Assembly (NCBI GenBank): GCA_944990035.1
Contig: CALYLX010000090.1
Location: forward strand, 51,572-115,571
From: Clitopilus passeckerianus
Taxonomy: Eukaryota; Basidiomycota; Agaricomycetes; Agaricales; Entolomataceae
Length of the DNA stretch: 64,000 nucleotides
Direction of reading: 5' to 3'
In this document: in pieces, positions 34,270-46,034 of the stretch
Numbering within the stretch: position 1 is the first letter of the stretch
Layout of the letters: every line of letters starts with the position of its first letter
Position numbers and translations under genes: made by a program
Notes under the pieces: generated by a model
The model's input: only the letters and a program-made list of their open reading frames with translations
Databases searched by the model: none
What the model was told of the DNA's origin: nothing

Positions 34270-36278
34270 GGTTGTGAAGGATGGGTTAGATTGATGAACG
34301 GATGTTTATGGCGCATTGTCGATGAAACAGAGGGCGCCGTTTGCCGTTCAAGACAAATGAAAACGATCCTCCGGCACCGATGATTATTCAAGAATTGCAG
34401 ATTGGCAGCTCCCTAGAATTGATTTCAAAACTAAAGAAAGCAAAGTTCAAAAACCGAGTTGTTACCATGCTTCTGATTGATCAGTGGACCTGGTTAACGA
34501 GGTAAAAGACCTCCGTGAAGTCGTGTATGGTCTATCGAAGACCAGGAGTGATCATCTTGGCCGGCTTTCTTAGTTATCGGCTGGTTCTGTCAAGGTATCT
34601 CTTCATAGATTGTTGAGCCAAGCCCTCTTTGGAATGAAAGAAGCTCGTAACAAGAGGTATGGGTTTGTGTAGATGACTTACAATCCTTCATTTGGAATCT
34701 AAACCTGTTCAACATGCACAGAAGGTTTGGTCACGGCATTACAATTCGCTCAGTGTCCAGCTTGCAACACTGTTTCCTTTCTTTTCCCGAAGATTGTAGT
34801 ACCAGCTTCTATCTAAGTTGCTCGACAAGCGACAAGAGATACACCACATGTCAGAGGACCCTGCATTCATTTCTCTTGATCGAACTTCATTCTTACAATC
34901 TTGAACCACGGTAGAAACGTAACCCTTAGCAATATTGGCCGAGGCTTTCGAGCCGGACTGACGTATTATCGGGTGTTAGTGAGCTTTATCCCTCGCCAAC
35001 GACGATCAGGTGGCAGAGTTATTAACCAACCAACTCCATGTAATTGGAGGACAGCAAACTTCTGTTTCAACTTCCGAGATATCTAGCCCTTCACCAGCCA
35101 GTGTACATTCGTGTCGAGGGTCCAAACTCATTTAAGAACACCTCGGCTAACATATGTAGCTTCAGGAAGTTACACACCGAGAATGATAGGCTCCTTTGCA
35201 GTCAAAGTTAGATGGGACGTGCGTGAGCTTATCCAGACACGCGTTGGAGACGAGGGGGTACAAGATTTTTTGGCCTTTAGGGAGCATGAACTCTGTACTC
35301 CTGGTTTCAGTTGGCTCGAAGTGGACTAAATAGAAGGTGGCCGGAAGAGGGGAGTTGGCTTGTTCAAGGTTCTTCCAGAGCAGTTATTACTGTCAGCCCT
35401 GAATTGATACAGTAATGAAAGGTCATTAATAGCTGCCCGATCTTGCCTCCGTATATTGGGCTGCACCACCGAAATGAGACAGCTATTGCCCAAGACCCCG
35501 ACAAGTGGCTTCATTGAAGAATTCAGTTCACGGGATCTCAGTGGTGAGGTGGAGTATGGAACCTTAACCCTCTTAAGACATTTTAAATGGGAAGGTTGGA
35601 CCGTGCTCGTGTATTTTCAGCTCTCTCCGGAAGCGGGTGACACGACCCTTTCTCGCAATCTAGGCAGGTTTTCAAAGGTTGACGACAGAGTCTCCCCTTC
35701 GAGACGTTGCCTCTGGATAGCACAGCGTGTATATCGTGCATATAGTACTAAGACAGGAAAACAAAACCCCCAAAGTTTGTGTGACACCGTCCTTGCGAAT
35801 CGAATGTTGAAGGTTCTGGTTCAGGAATTCAGGCTGCCTTTCTGCGGGAATTTCCATTCTTGGAGGTAGGTCGCTCACGTCATCACGGCTTCACCGCCAC
35901 AACCCGTTCACTGCAGCGTGAACTTTCAAGAAAAGGACCATCAAGCACTTCTTCGAGGCTGTCCTCGACAGCGAAGGCATCGATCAACAGTAGCTGTGCT
36001 GTATACGACTGCTAAGGGCGCAAATTAAGACGTGGTGATCATCTTGAATTCATCTGTCAGGCTTAAAGGTGAATCCCAGCCTTCAAAATACCTAGCCGAC
36101 ATCGCTAATAGGGTGCTATCTTTATCAGGTTTCTTCTGAGACGAGAAAACTCAGGTTGTTTTGTTGAGTACCTTATATTCAGTAACAAGAATGTGAGTAG
36201 CAAGAAATGTGACGTTGGATTCTGAGGTGTAACAGGCAAACAGCTTGCATTGCTTCACAACAGATTGACCCAACAAGA
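34270..36278. other. 2.0 kb interval without a supported gene
   Basis: A 137-codon plus-strand frame (35456-35869) has no recognisable domain and no splice context and is not called. The rest shows nothing clear. Confidence 0.4.
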
Positions 36279-39200
36279 ATGGCGACATTGACACGCCCGA
36301 AAATAGACAAGCTCGACATCCAGACGTCGAGTCAGATAGCATCGTCAATTCCTGCACCATTTCCTCGAGCACAGTATGAACAAACGAGAGAGAACATTGT
36401 TGCTACTGTTCCGTCAGCCGACCAAATGTCAGAAAGTGTTGAAGAGCCTGTTGCGGGTCCTTCTCGCATTTCAGTTTCAGAACTAGATATACAAAATGAA
36501 CCTGCTGCTGTGAGTTACATCTTCTTCTCTGTATGGTGTCACTCACCTTGCTTCTGGAGCAGCGCGATATTCTACCCTCGATCGTGTCTGTTCAAAAATC
36601 CTCTGTCATGGCACTTAACAGTTTGCTATCTGTGTCCGAGAACTGGAGCCCAATCGTTCCAGGCCGGCGGCACTCCCTCCCATCCATTCCTCAAGCATCT
36701 GCCGAATCGGAACCAACTGTGGTTTCCTCATCCTCAGCCCTACAAACTCTCGTAGCCAATCTGCGTAATCGAGATTCGACCCAGGACATGATCGAGTATC
36801 ACTCAGCTACAAGTGATGACGAATTGATCCACGAGCTTCGAACACGCGTTGAACACATTTCCAAGTCGCTGGATGGAGATGATGCCCAACTAGCAACTTC
36901 TCTCGTCTCTCTTCTGGCACATCTCAACCGGCTATCCAGTTTGCGGAAATCTTCGGCCATTTCCGCCAGTGTAATAGCAGACCCGGCATCCCCACAAGCT
37001 GCAGGTCCATCGGACCTGTTTAATGTGCTCAAACGGCAGCTCAGTGATCTACGAACGGAACGTGTGTCTCTGAAACCTGAACTAGCAGACCCTGCGGCTC
37101 CCCCTGTAATGGCGGTCGAATCAGCGCTACTATGGCACAAAATCGACGAAGACCTGGAGACTGTGGTGGGCTTGTGCAAAGAGAGGTCGGAAAGTATTCA
37201 GAGGCATTTACCCGATTACCTCCCTCCGGAATACGAGAAGGGCGAATACGAGCACGATGCTCTCCCCGAATACGATTATGCAGACGCCAGAATGTCCATC
37301 GACTCCTCCAAATCACGGATATCGCTTCTTTCTGCGTCCACTCATCATGCGGACGAGAAGATGCGCATGGACCTAGAAAATGTGTCGATGGCCATAGAAC
37401 GCCTGTATCTGGTGGCCCCTCAACTGCACAATCAGCGAGCCGAACTCAAGATCTCGAAGCGAGTTCAGCTCGAAAAAGCTAGTCGGGAGGGTTCCCAGAC
37501 CCCGAAGTCTCGCCCCGGAAAGCAAAAGCAACAGGATATCGATGATCTCGACGAGATCCTAAACCTGCTAGGCAAGGCATCCGAGCGCAAACTGCACGAC
37601 CAGATGGTCACCCTTGATCACAATCACAGTCTTAAATTGGAGAAAGCGCGCCAGAGGGACATCGTGCAGGTACGTCTGTTTTTAGCATAAAGATAGACAC
37701 CACTAAGAATATCTACAGCGTGACCAATTCGTGGAGAACCTTGCTCGGCACTCTCAGGCGGGCCGATTACATGGCCAGGATGCAACTTTCGGGGCAAAGA
37801 TGAAGGATCCTGAGACACTCCTGAGCCTCCCAGAATTCATGCGGGAACCCATACCTCAGCATCTTCGTTATACAGATCCCTCTGCAATGCTCACACTTCC
37901 TGAGTTCGTCAAAGAACCATTACCTGAGCTACAAGAGGAATCTATCAAGCCCGCTCCTTTACCGGACCAAAAGCCTGCGAAGAAACTACGGAACAGAAGC
38001 TCATCGGCTCCTTCCCTGCAATGGTTGTTTTCAGCCTCAGGCAGGATGAGTCCGCATCATCGATCGCGTTCGCGGAACGTTATTGAGCCTGTGCCACCGC
38101 TTCCTATCAGTAAGTCATCTACGGAGTCTAGTCCAAACATCCCAGGACCTCATACTTTCGTTAGACGCATTCGAAGTTCATCACATTGCCGAAAATCACG
38201 AAAATCTACAGCATATCATTATTTTCTTCACTGTCACCGGATCCACTCTATGCGTTGATCTTGAAGCAGAAGTGATCCCCGTCCCCGGTATTGGCAATCA
38301 CCTCCTCATCACTTGTGGCGTGCAACGTTCGGTGCCTCTACCTCTCCCTGCATCAGTTCAGCCAGGCCCACAAGTCCTCAAGGTGCAGGGAGACCACTAC
38401 GAAGTAAAGATACCAACTACACGCGTGGACAATCCCAAGGACCCGGCGTCAGACGATCCCTCCCCATTACTCGATGCATCCCAGTTATCCTCTGCCAATC
38501 CTTCGACATTCATTTGCTCGTCCTGTTCGCTGCCCATCGTACAATCCTCCACCATCAATGAGTACAGAGACCTGCCTTCTGAACACTGGGCCGAACTGGT
38601 GGATGCCTGGATGTGCCATACGGACCAGAAGCTGCATGATCAGATCGCTAAAAACAGCAAAGCTGGTTTCTGGCCCAGTCAAGGCGAAGCACTCGTTGGA
38701 GGAAGCTATATCCTCTTCCAGCATTCCGCCATTGCCACTAACAACATCCATACTGATGAGGCGAAGGTACGCACCAATTCAACCGTTTGTTCTTCCCTGT
38801 CTTCGTACCATCGGTCGGACCAATAAGAAGGCTGGCGTTGGGTTTCCTACCAACGGCTGGTGTGGTCGTACCTTGCGCTTTCCGTGTGATTTTGAAGCCT
38901 CTGCCGGTTTTGAAGTCACCTCGCCTTTGGCACGGGAAGTGTAAGTTGTGTTCTGCTCAGCTCTATCAGTTGATACACAGAGTCCAATATCAATGGTCTG
39001 CCCCAACGCGACCAATCACTCATTCAAAACAACTCTCTTGCAACAAGGATCACATCTTGGGAGCTACTCTTGGGAATACATTTCTTCTTTCCAATATTAT
39101 CAATATTATGATGAAATTACCTGCGAACGCTGAACTGTCTTTTTGCTAGTCCGGGGATGGGTGGCAACTTGTCCGCTGCCTGTGTGGAGCGGTCCTTGGT

Positions 39201-39867
39201 CGTTGTCAGCAAGAACCTAACGAGGATGCTCCAGAACGCAAAGCTTATCGTCTCCTCAAATTCGCCATTCGACCTGTCAGCCAGGCTTCACCGTGAGCGA
39301 CCTTCATAGTAGTGGTGCATCTCCTACTTATACTAGCCCCAGACCGCTCAAAATTCCGCTGTCGGCCTTTGTCGCACAAGATATGATCGAACTCTCGCAA
39401 GCACATGCTTCATATCGATTTGTCGTAGCAGATGAAGAAGAGGAAATACCTCGAATGCTGGTTTGTTCCGATTCCAACAAACGTTTCGAAATGTTCAATA
39501 ATGGGTTGCAGGTCTGGTTGTTCAAGCCCAGCATCCGGATCTCATATACCACCTCTATGCCTTACACGATACCCAAATCTGGTACAATCAATGCAGCCAA
39601 AGTCCTTTACAAGGTTTTGACACCAGCGGAAAGAAACATTGATATCAAGGAGTATGTCGATGCCTTGATCCCTATACAAGCTCAACCTAATCACTTTCCT
39701 GAAGCATATTGAACAAATACCCTGGATTCCCGCAAGCAGAATACCTATTCTACCCCATGCCAATATGCCGCCGGTTGGCCCAGCTGCTACGAGAAAGTAA
39801 CGGGACTTATCCCAAGGGAATGCAGGAGATGATGAACCTCAAGCTGGGTTGGCTCTCGCGGGTTTAA
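36279..39867 (+). CDS. HECT_2 domain E3 ubiquitin ligase (UBE3D-like) with long N-terminal extension
   Basis: Exons 36279-36509, 36560-37669, 37719-38109, 38165-38766, 39150-39292, 39337-39460, 39512-39651 and 39705-39867 join in phase to about 967 residues. The C-terminal half is a HECT_2 domain: an N-terminal strand region (ENLQHIIIFFTVTGSTLCVD), a CSSC zinc-type pair, LPSEHWAELVDAWMCHTDQK, GDGWQLVRCLCGAVLGRC, and a carboxy region VWLFKPSIRISYT to YPKGMQEMMNLKLGWLSRV. UBE3D-type proteins bind ubiquitin-charged E2s and ligate ubiquitin. The first ~560 residues are helical and charged, with repeated LPEF(M/V)(R/K)EP(I/L)P motifs at 37827-37925, not a known domain. A 111 nt in-frame segment (38828-38938) between exons could be an additional exon. 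Confidence 0.8.
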
Positions 39868-40040
39868 GGCCCGAACTTGAAGGAAGCCCCACCCTTTGCG
39901 CAATTTCAACTGGAATATCTGTATCGTTGTATCATGTACCACAAACAACAATCCTGTATTAGGGTCTGAATACCATTACAAATAAATAACTATAATCTGT
40001 TGATAATCTGGGGCATGGAAAGCCTTCTGCTCGTAGCAGA

Positions 40041-41161
40041 TTAAACGATGAGCGTACGAGAGAACCATGACACGGTTTGTTGGAAAGCCTGTTCGTATGC
40101 TTCTTTGATCTCGGGGATTTTAAGATTAGGTCTTGCTGCAAAACCGTGGGTTGTTCCTGCAAAAGGGTTTGAGCATTACCCAGGTGAAAGACGAGTAAAT
40201 AAAAGACCCTTGTAATCCTTGAATTCGTACTCGACGAAAGAATCGGTGCCTTTTCGAGCAGCGAAGGCAGCTTCTGTTTCATCGCGCAGTTTCTTGGGGA
40301 ACGCCATGTCCTCTGTCAAATTCTGTCGGCAAATTGGGCAGAAAGACACTCAGAAGTTACAAACCTTCAGCACATTCCCAAGCGGCAGGTGCCTTGAGGA
40401 CAACTCTCAGAACTTGGAGGTAAGCGAGCTGTGAAATACGGCACCTTGATAGCTTTCGCTTGATCGAGGCTAAACCTTCCAGGGTGGGCAATCACCACAC
40501 TTTGCACGAGGTCTGTGGATCCCAAATAGATGGCAAGTACGCCACCAAAGCAGTAGCTTCACATTAACTGTTAGTTGGATATGCACGCATCATTCAGATC
40601 AAAAGATACTCACCCAGTAGCTCCCAGTTTCCCATAGTTCTTCTCAGCCTGCAACGCTTGGATGAACTGTAAGGAAGCATGAGACCTAAATCAAAGGGTT
40701 GTTCACGAAGGCTCCTACTTTGGTGACTCGTTGGTTTACGACAGAGGGCCGACTGGCGATGAAGCTTGGGATTCGTGGTATAATGGTGAATAGTAGCTTG
40801 ACATAGCCCATAAAACCAATCTTCTCGCCAGGACGTTCTGGAAGGTTTAGGGCGTCAACTGGAAGAATGGGCCATCCTGTATTCACCTTAGTAACGTCAC
40901 GCCTGCGGGAAAATATCCCATACCTTCAAAAAGATCTGGAACCCAGACATCGCACTGCAACTCTTTAGCGAGCCTGTCTGCCATAAGTCTGCAGTTTATG
41001 AGAGGCAATCCAAATGCATCTGTCAAGAAGATGATAGCCCGTTTGTTCGAGTTCTCTAGACTATCAGATGGGCCTGGAGAGAAATATGCCCCTTGGATGC
41101 TTACACTCCCAACAGGCTCACCTGGGAGGAATGCACCTGTCTGACAGTCTGGGCAGCTCAT
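40041..41161 (-). CDS. Dienelactone hydrolase family protein
   Basis: Seven exons (41161-40924, 40876-40719, 40666-40614, 40556-40445, 40392-40365, 40312-40208, 40156-40041) total 810 nt, 269 residues, all in phase. The start MSCPDCQTGAF is typical of fungal members. The alpha/beta-hydrolase fold carries the Cys nucleophile in GYCFGG (spliced across exons 3 and 4), an Asp in AEEDMAFP, and the His in TTHGFAARP, completing a Cys-Asp-His triad. DLH enzymes hydrolyse dienelactones in ring-cleavage pathways, but many fungal paralogues have unknown carboxylesterase roles. Exon 5 is only 28 nt. It converges with the HECT_2 gene at 39867. Confidence 0.93.
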
Positions 41162-41912
41162 GGTGTCGGGAAGAATCAAAGATCTGGGAAACTATCTTGA
41201 ATCCATTGGCATTTAAATAGCCAAGCGCGGGAGAGCAATCAACGAAATGAGCATGTGCACCCGTCGGTTTGTTTTCCGGACGTAAATGGGCGCATGTCAT
41301 CGGAAATAGCCGACACGCAATTGAATGTTGACGTTCTTCGCCATTCGCCACCACCAACGGAGAGCTATCGCAGAATTTCAACATTATAACCTATGAGCTG
41401 TCCCTTCGGCTTGAGGAATTATTTTATCAATAATCCTGATTAGATGTGTATCAAGCCTGTTTGTTGATTGTGGCCCACAGGCTCTTCCTGACCTTTCGCA
41501 ACACAAACCTGATCCTCCCAAGCTACAACGTGATGCATAGCAGAGGCAGGGCTGCAGTGAATCAGACTTAAAGTTGATGGGAAAGCGCACATTTGATTGG
41601 TTGCTCTTTTAAATGGTTTTCTCTCGGAACTCTGTATCCAGTCTAGATATTTGGCGCAAGTCTCCTCATCCATCCAGAAGATATCATGTCGGCCAATAGA
41701 TGTCTTTGCCAAGGTTCTACTTACAACAAGAATGAGGTCACCTATAGGGGTGCGAGGGTCGATCGATGACTATATTCAGCCATTTGTCGATGTTTTGGGA
41801 TATCCTCCTGCTGAACACACTCACTTCCCAACGTTCGGCCTTCAATCCCCATCATTCATCCTCAGAATATTGCACTTCAAGGTACCTCGCCTTTAACGAG
41901 CTACGGTAATCA
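41162..41912. other. Spacer, no gene seen
   Basis: Divergent promoters of the DLH gene and the secreted protein; short minus-strand frames have no support. Confidence 0.4.
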
Positions 41913-42702
41913 ATGCGTTTATTATTCTTCGCCGTCATCTCGCCGGTCCTCTTCCTCTGGCCTACTGCAACGTCTGCCTGTGAAGGGGAATGTATTACCG
42001 AAATTACCCAGGCGTTTCTTACCAACTATTCAATACCGGTGGCTAGCGCTTTTGAGCTCGTGGTACGTATCATGCTCTTATACTGGCAGTCGATTCTAAA
42101 CCTTCGCGTCGCAGGCCGAAGACTTCTCATCTCGCTGTATTCCGAACTGGAATCCTCAGGGAGACCCCGCCTTATCCCATTTCGCTCCTTTAGTCACCGC
42201 CTACTATGATATCGCCTTTGAAGAGCTCAGGAAGACTATATTTCCCGGGTTCTTCCATGGAAAGTGTCAACAAAAAGACCCCGCCAATCCCGACGCACCA
42301 GCCGTCAACCCTCCTGGATGTCCTAATCCCGATTGTCCCGTCGTTTGCGGCACACCTGGTTCAATGGTGCACTTCTATGGGAAACTAAGATTCCTCGCGT
42401 TTAAATCCGTCAAGAACGCCTTGCGGGCTGTTTCAAAACCTGGAACCCAGTCTTATAAAGAGGTAGAGAAAAACCTCAAGGCGGCACATAGAAAGGCGAG
42501 ACGCCATTCTGGAGATCTTGTCCGCCGCTCAAGGTCAGCTCGTTTGACGCCTCGGAAGGGCTGCAACGTTAAGGAAGTGGAACGCTACCTGATTGCTGCA
42601 CTGGAAATTGGCTGTGGCGGGACTGGGACGGGCGTCACCAATGGGCTGCCTTTGTGCAGCTGGGAACGACAGATGAAGGATTTTATCCTCACTTTCCCCT
42701 GA
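41913..42702 (+). CDS. Secreted protein of unknown function
   Basis: Two exons (41913-42062, 42115-42702), joined in phase 0 through a 52 nt intron, give 245 residues. MRLLFFAVISPVLFLWPTAT is a strong signal peptide, and the mature chain begins near SACEGECITEIT. A Cys-bearing region includes DAPAVNPPGCPNPDCPVVCG, followed by a helical, basic segment (KSVKNALRAV, EKNLKAAHRKARRH) and a short Gly-rich part with CGGTGTG. About ten cysteines occur in the mature chain. No enzymatic motif is seen; the architecture (small, secreted, Cys-containing) resembles candidate effectors or wall-associated proteins, but this is only an analogy. Confidence 0.75.
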
Positions 42703-43138
42703 TGAACTAGGCATTGATTTATTCTTATGTCTTATCCGTAAATCATTTGATATTCTCGATACATCATGGTTACATATTAACTAGACTATTCCTTTGCTAT
42801 TCCTACAAGACGCTATTTACGTCAACACTGTATTGCTATCTAATTTGTATTCTAGAATTCCTAGAATTCGTATGAGGGGATTATCAACAAGAAATTCAAT
42901 GTCGCTGAGGTGAATTGAGAAAAAGCTTAGAAGCGATGGTCTCCAGCCGTTTCTATTCTAGTGAAATTACGCGACGCGTCTCTCGACACGTGATCATTTT
43001 CTTTCCATTTTAGGCACTTAGCCGGTTAAGGCGCTCCCTTGCCCTAACTTGGTCTCTCAAGCTGTGGCTTGGCTGTGGCCTCAACGCTGCGGGTATCTTT
43101 GATTTGAAGGGCCTCATAAAACCAACAATACGTTAGCC
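42703..43138. other. Spacer, no gene seen
   Basis: AT-rich sequence with no coding frame. Confidence 0.35.
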
Positions 43139-43873
43139 CTAAAACCCCCTTGATTCGCCTGGAAGATATGATACAAAAATAATATACATATGATACACGT
43201 GAACAACTTCCAGAGTGTTTGCTCTAGACGACGACATTCTGTGCCGCCTTCGCCCGTTCCGGACTCTCCGTAGACCCGATGAATGAAGATAATAATACAT
43301 GCGTCGCAGCGCTGATCCTTCGTCAGCGCGTCGTCGTTGGCGATGAGGGCGATACCGTGGTGTTTTCCTCATGGTGAGTAGGTAAGAGTCGTCAAGACTC
43401 AAGAGCGAAAATAGCAGGTCAATCGCCGAGATCACCCAGACTAGAAAGTGTGTGAGCGGATGTCAATAGTCGCTGCGTAGGTGAGAGTGCGTACCCGCTG
43501 GGAGTCTCTGCATATCGAACATGATTGCTTCCGCCTTGCAGTGCTTGGTGCTGTAAATAACAGACCAGATGAGGATCTGATGTTAAAGTGGAAATGTGGA
43601 TTTACTTACCACCGACTCGCGTAGCTGCACATAGAGGGACTCCTCCATTCTCTGCTTACGAGTGTCCATGCGCTCGCCAAGGAAAACAGTGAGGCAGAAC
43701 ATGATCCAGACGATCCCGAGGACAACGAGGATAGCTTCTAGCGAGGTCATCATGACAGGATAGGTCGAAGGGTTATTGTAGTTATCCAAGAGGCTGGTCG
43801 TATTTGAACCATAGGCACTGTAGCGCTCGACCACGGTGATAGCCATTATGGAGAGGGCGATGAGGGTGGGCAC
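43139..43873 (-). CDS. Possible small membrane protein, partially resolved
   Basis: The minus-strand frame 43873-43583 begins MPTLIALSIMAITVVERYSA and contains a clear membrane helix (AILVVLGIVWIMFCLTVFLG) followed by a basic/acidic segment (ERMDTRKQRMEESLYVQLRE). A GTAAGT donor at about 43610 and a CAG acceptor near 43554 extend it by a short exon. Another frame at 43435-43139 could be the last exon, but the junction does not keep phase as I read it. The upstream part may start before 43873. No family recognised. Confidence 0.35.
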
Positions 43874-44638
43874 GTTGAGTGCAGGTGGTTAATATCCGGC
43901 TCGACGGAGAGGCGATGACAACACCCTTGCGTCCGTGATGACTGCAGCGCGCCACTGACCTGCCAAAGTGCTCCCTCAGGCTCGATGAATAGGAGCAGAC
44001 AGGGAGCTAACAGGACCGGATCGGGGGGACCTCTTTTTCGCCTGTTGATGGCGGTATCGTCTTTTATAAGAATCCAAGATGTACAGCCTTACTTGGAAAC
44101 AATGCCGTGGTCCTCCCATATTTGACAGGTGTAACGACGACCCTGCCCATTTAGGGTGGACCTGGGCAAACTGCCCTCGCCGGAACGGAGATTTCATGCT
44201 CGAGTCGGGATGGATCATGAAGAGGGTTTGGCCGGAAAAACACCCATTGAGTACGTGTCAAAGGTTGAAACGGTATTACGGACCGAGTCCGAAGTACAAC
44301 AGGTCCAGCGTGGGTCTTGTCACCACAAGGCAACGCAGAATAATGAAATTGTAAGGACATCCAGGTTCGTGTGGGTTTGTTGCCAAGTAGCCTTCATAGG
44401 GTTCTTTTGTGCAATTGTAATAAAAATGTAGTGTGTTGTTTGATTCGAACGTAATAATCTTGGAGAAACCCTGCTGGCGACAGTCAGCAGTGAGAAATGC
44501 GCGGCATTTCACGTAAACAAACGGCAGTTCGGGTAACTGCTGCTAGCAACCTTTACTCACAATGACATTGTCGAGGTCACGACGACGACGACGGTGGTCC
44601 GACGCGTTCTACAGCAACGAGCAGAGCATCTAACTTGA
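43874..44638. other. Spacer, no confident gene
   Basis: Only short frames; contains the promoter of homoserine dehydrogenase. Confidence 0.35.
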
Positions 44639-46034
44639 ATGGCGACATTATTTTCATCGATAACATCGATTGGCTCGCGCCGACAATTCCAGTCGATCAC
44701 ACCACGAATCGTCGGCCGAGGCTGGGCATTGAGCGGAATCCATTTTCCCAACGTTCTTCCGACCTCTCGTTTTTCTCTTAGAAGCATCTCCACCATGAGC
44801 AGAGCAACAAACAAGTTACATGTCGCGGTCATTGGTACTGGGCTCGTTGGTGCTGAGCTCGTAAACCAGATCTTGGCACTCCCGGCACAATCTTCGCCAT
44901 TCCACCTCATTTCCTTGACGTCTTCCAAGAAGTCTGTATTTCTTGGTACCGAGAAATCTTTGAGTGGTGCTCAAGAATGGAAATCCCTTCTTGCTGCGTC
45001 TGAAGAGGCTCCAAATTTTGACGGATTGACGAGCAAATTTGCAGAGCTTGTCTCCCAGAATCAGAAAGTTGCAGTGGTTGATAATACGTCTTCAAATGAC
45101 ATCGCTCGGTTGTACCCATCGTGGCTTGGAAAGGGTATTCATGTCATTACTCCCAATAAGAAGGCATACTCGGGAGAGTTGGCGTTGTACGAGAAGATCA
45201 TTGAATCGAGCAAGCAGGGTGGAGGAAGGTTCTTGAATGAATCCACTGTCGGTGCTGGCCTGCCTGTTATCTCGACGTTGAAGGACCTGGTGATGACTGG
45301 AGACAAGGTATGTCCTTCAAACGAGTTTAGCCCTTCAGGCATTCATCCACATCACATTATCACAGGTTCACAAGATCGAAGGCGTTTTCTCGGGGACAAT
45401 GAGCTACATCTTCAACAACTTCTCCACTGGCTCGCCTGAAGGACCTGCATTCTCCTCCGTTGTTGCTACAGCTCGTGAAAAGGGGTACACTGTAGGTTCT
45501 TCGTTACATATCCTTGATTGGTACTCATACAGGTCGTTGTAGGAACCCCACCCAGCCGACGACCTGAACGGCTATGATGTTGCCCGAAAACTCACCATCC
45601 TCGCCCGTACGGTCAACGCCTTCAGCTCTTCCCCCGCAGCTAGTTCCGCCCTCCCTTCACTCGATTCCTTCCTCTCCGTGCGGACCGCCTCCCTCATTCC
45701 ACCCGCTTTGGAAAACATTCCCACTGGCGACGAGTTCATCTCCCGTCTACCCGAATTTGACTCGCAATTCAATCAACTGCGAGCTGATGCTAGCACAGAG
45801 GGCAACGTCCTGAGGTTCGTTGGAGTGGTTGACGTGAAGAATGGGATGGTGAAGGCGGGGTTGGAGAAGTATCCCAAGGATCATCCCTTTGCGACGTCTC
45901 TGGGAGGCTCGGACAACATTATCATGTTCCATACTGAGAGGTATGGTGCGAGACCATTGATTTTGCAAGGTGCAGGAGCGGGAGCAGCTGTGACTGCGAT
46001 GGGTGTTCTCGCAGATTTGTTCAAGCTGGTTTGA
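44639..46034 (+). CDS. Homoserine dehydrogenase
   Basis: Exons 44639-45307, 45366-45491 and 45543-46034 are in phase. The enzyme reduces aspartate semialdehyde to homoserine, the branch to threonine and methionine. The NAD(P)-binding loop is VAVIGTGLVGAELVNQ; later come VDNTSSNDIARLYP, GIHVITPNKKAYSGE, FLNESTVGAGLPVISTLKDL, the catalytic-region IEGVFSGTMSYIFNN and EPHPADDLNGYDVARKL, and the C-terminal ILQGAGAGAAVTAMGVLADL. Starting at the internal Met at 44795 gives 376 residues, near the yeast length (359). The upstream in-frame ATG at 44639 adds 52 residues rich in Arg and Ser, without acidic residues, resembling a mitochondrial presequence. Which start is used cannot be decided from sequence. 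Confidence 0.95.

Noticed and set aside
35456..35869. 137-codon plus-strand frame
   Set aside because: No recognisable domain, no flanking exons, atypical composition; kept as unannotated.
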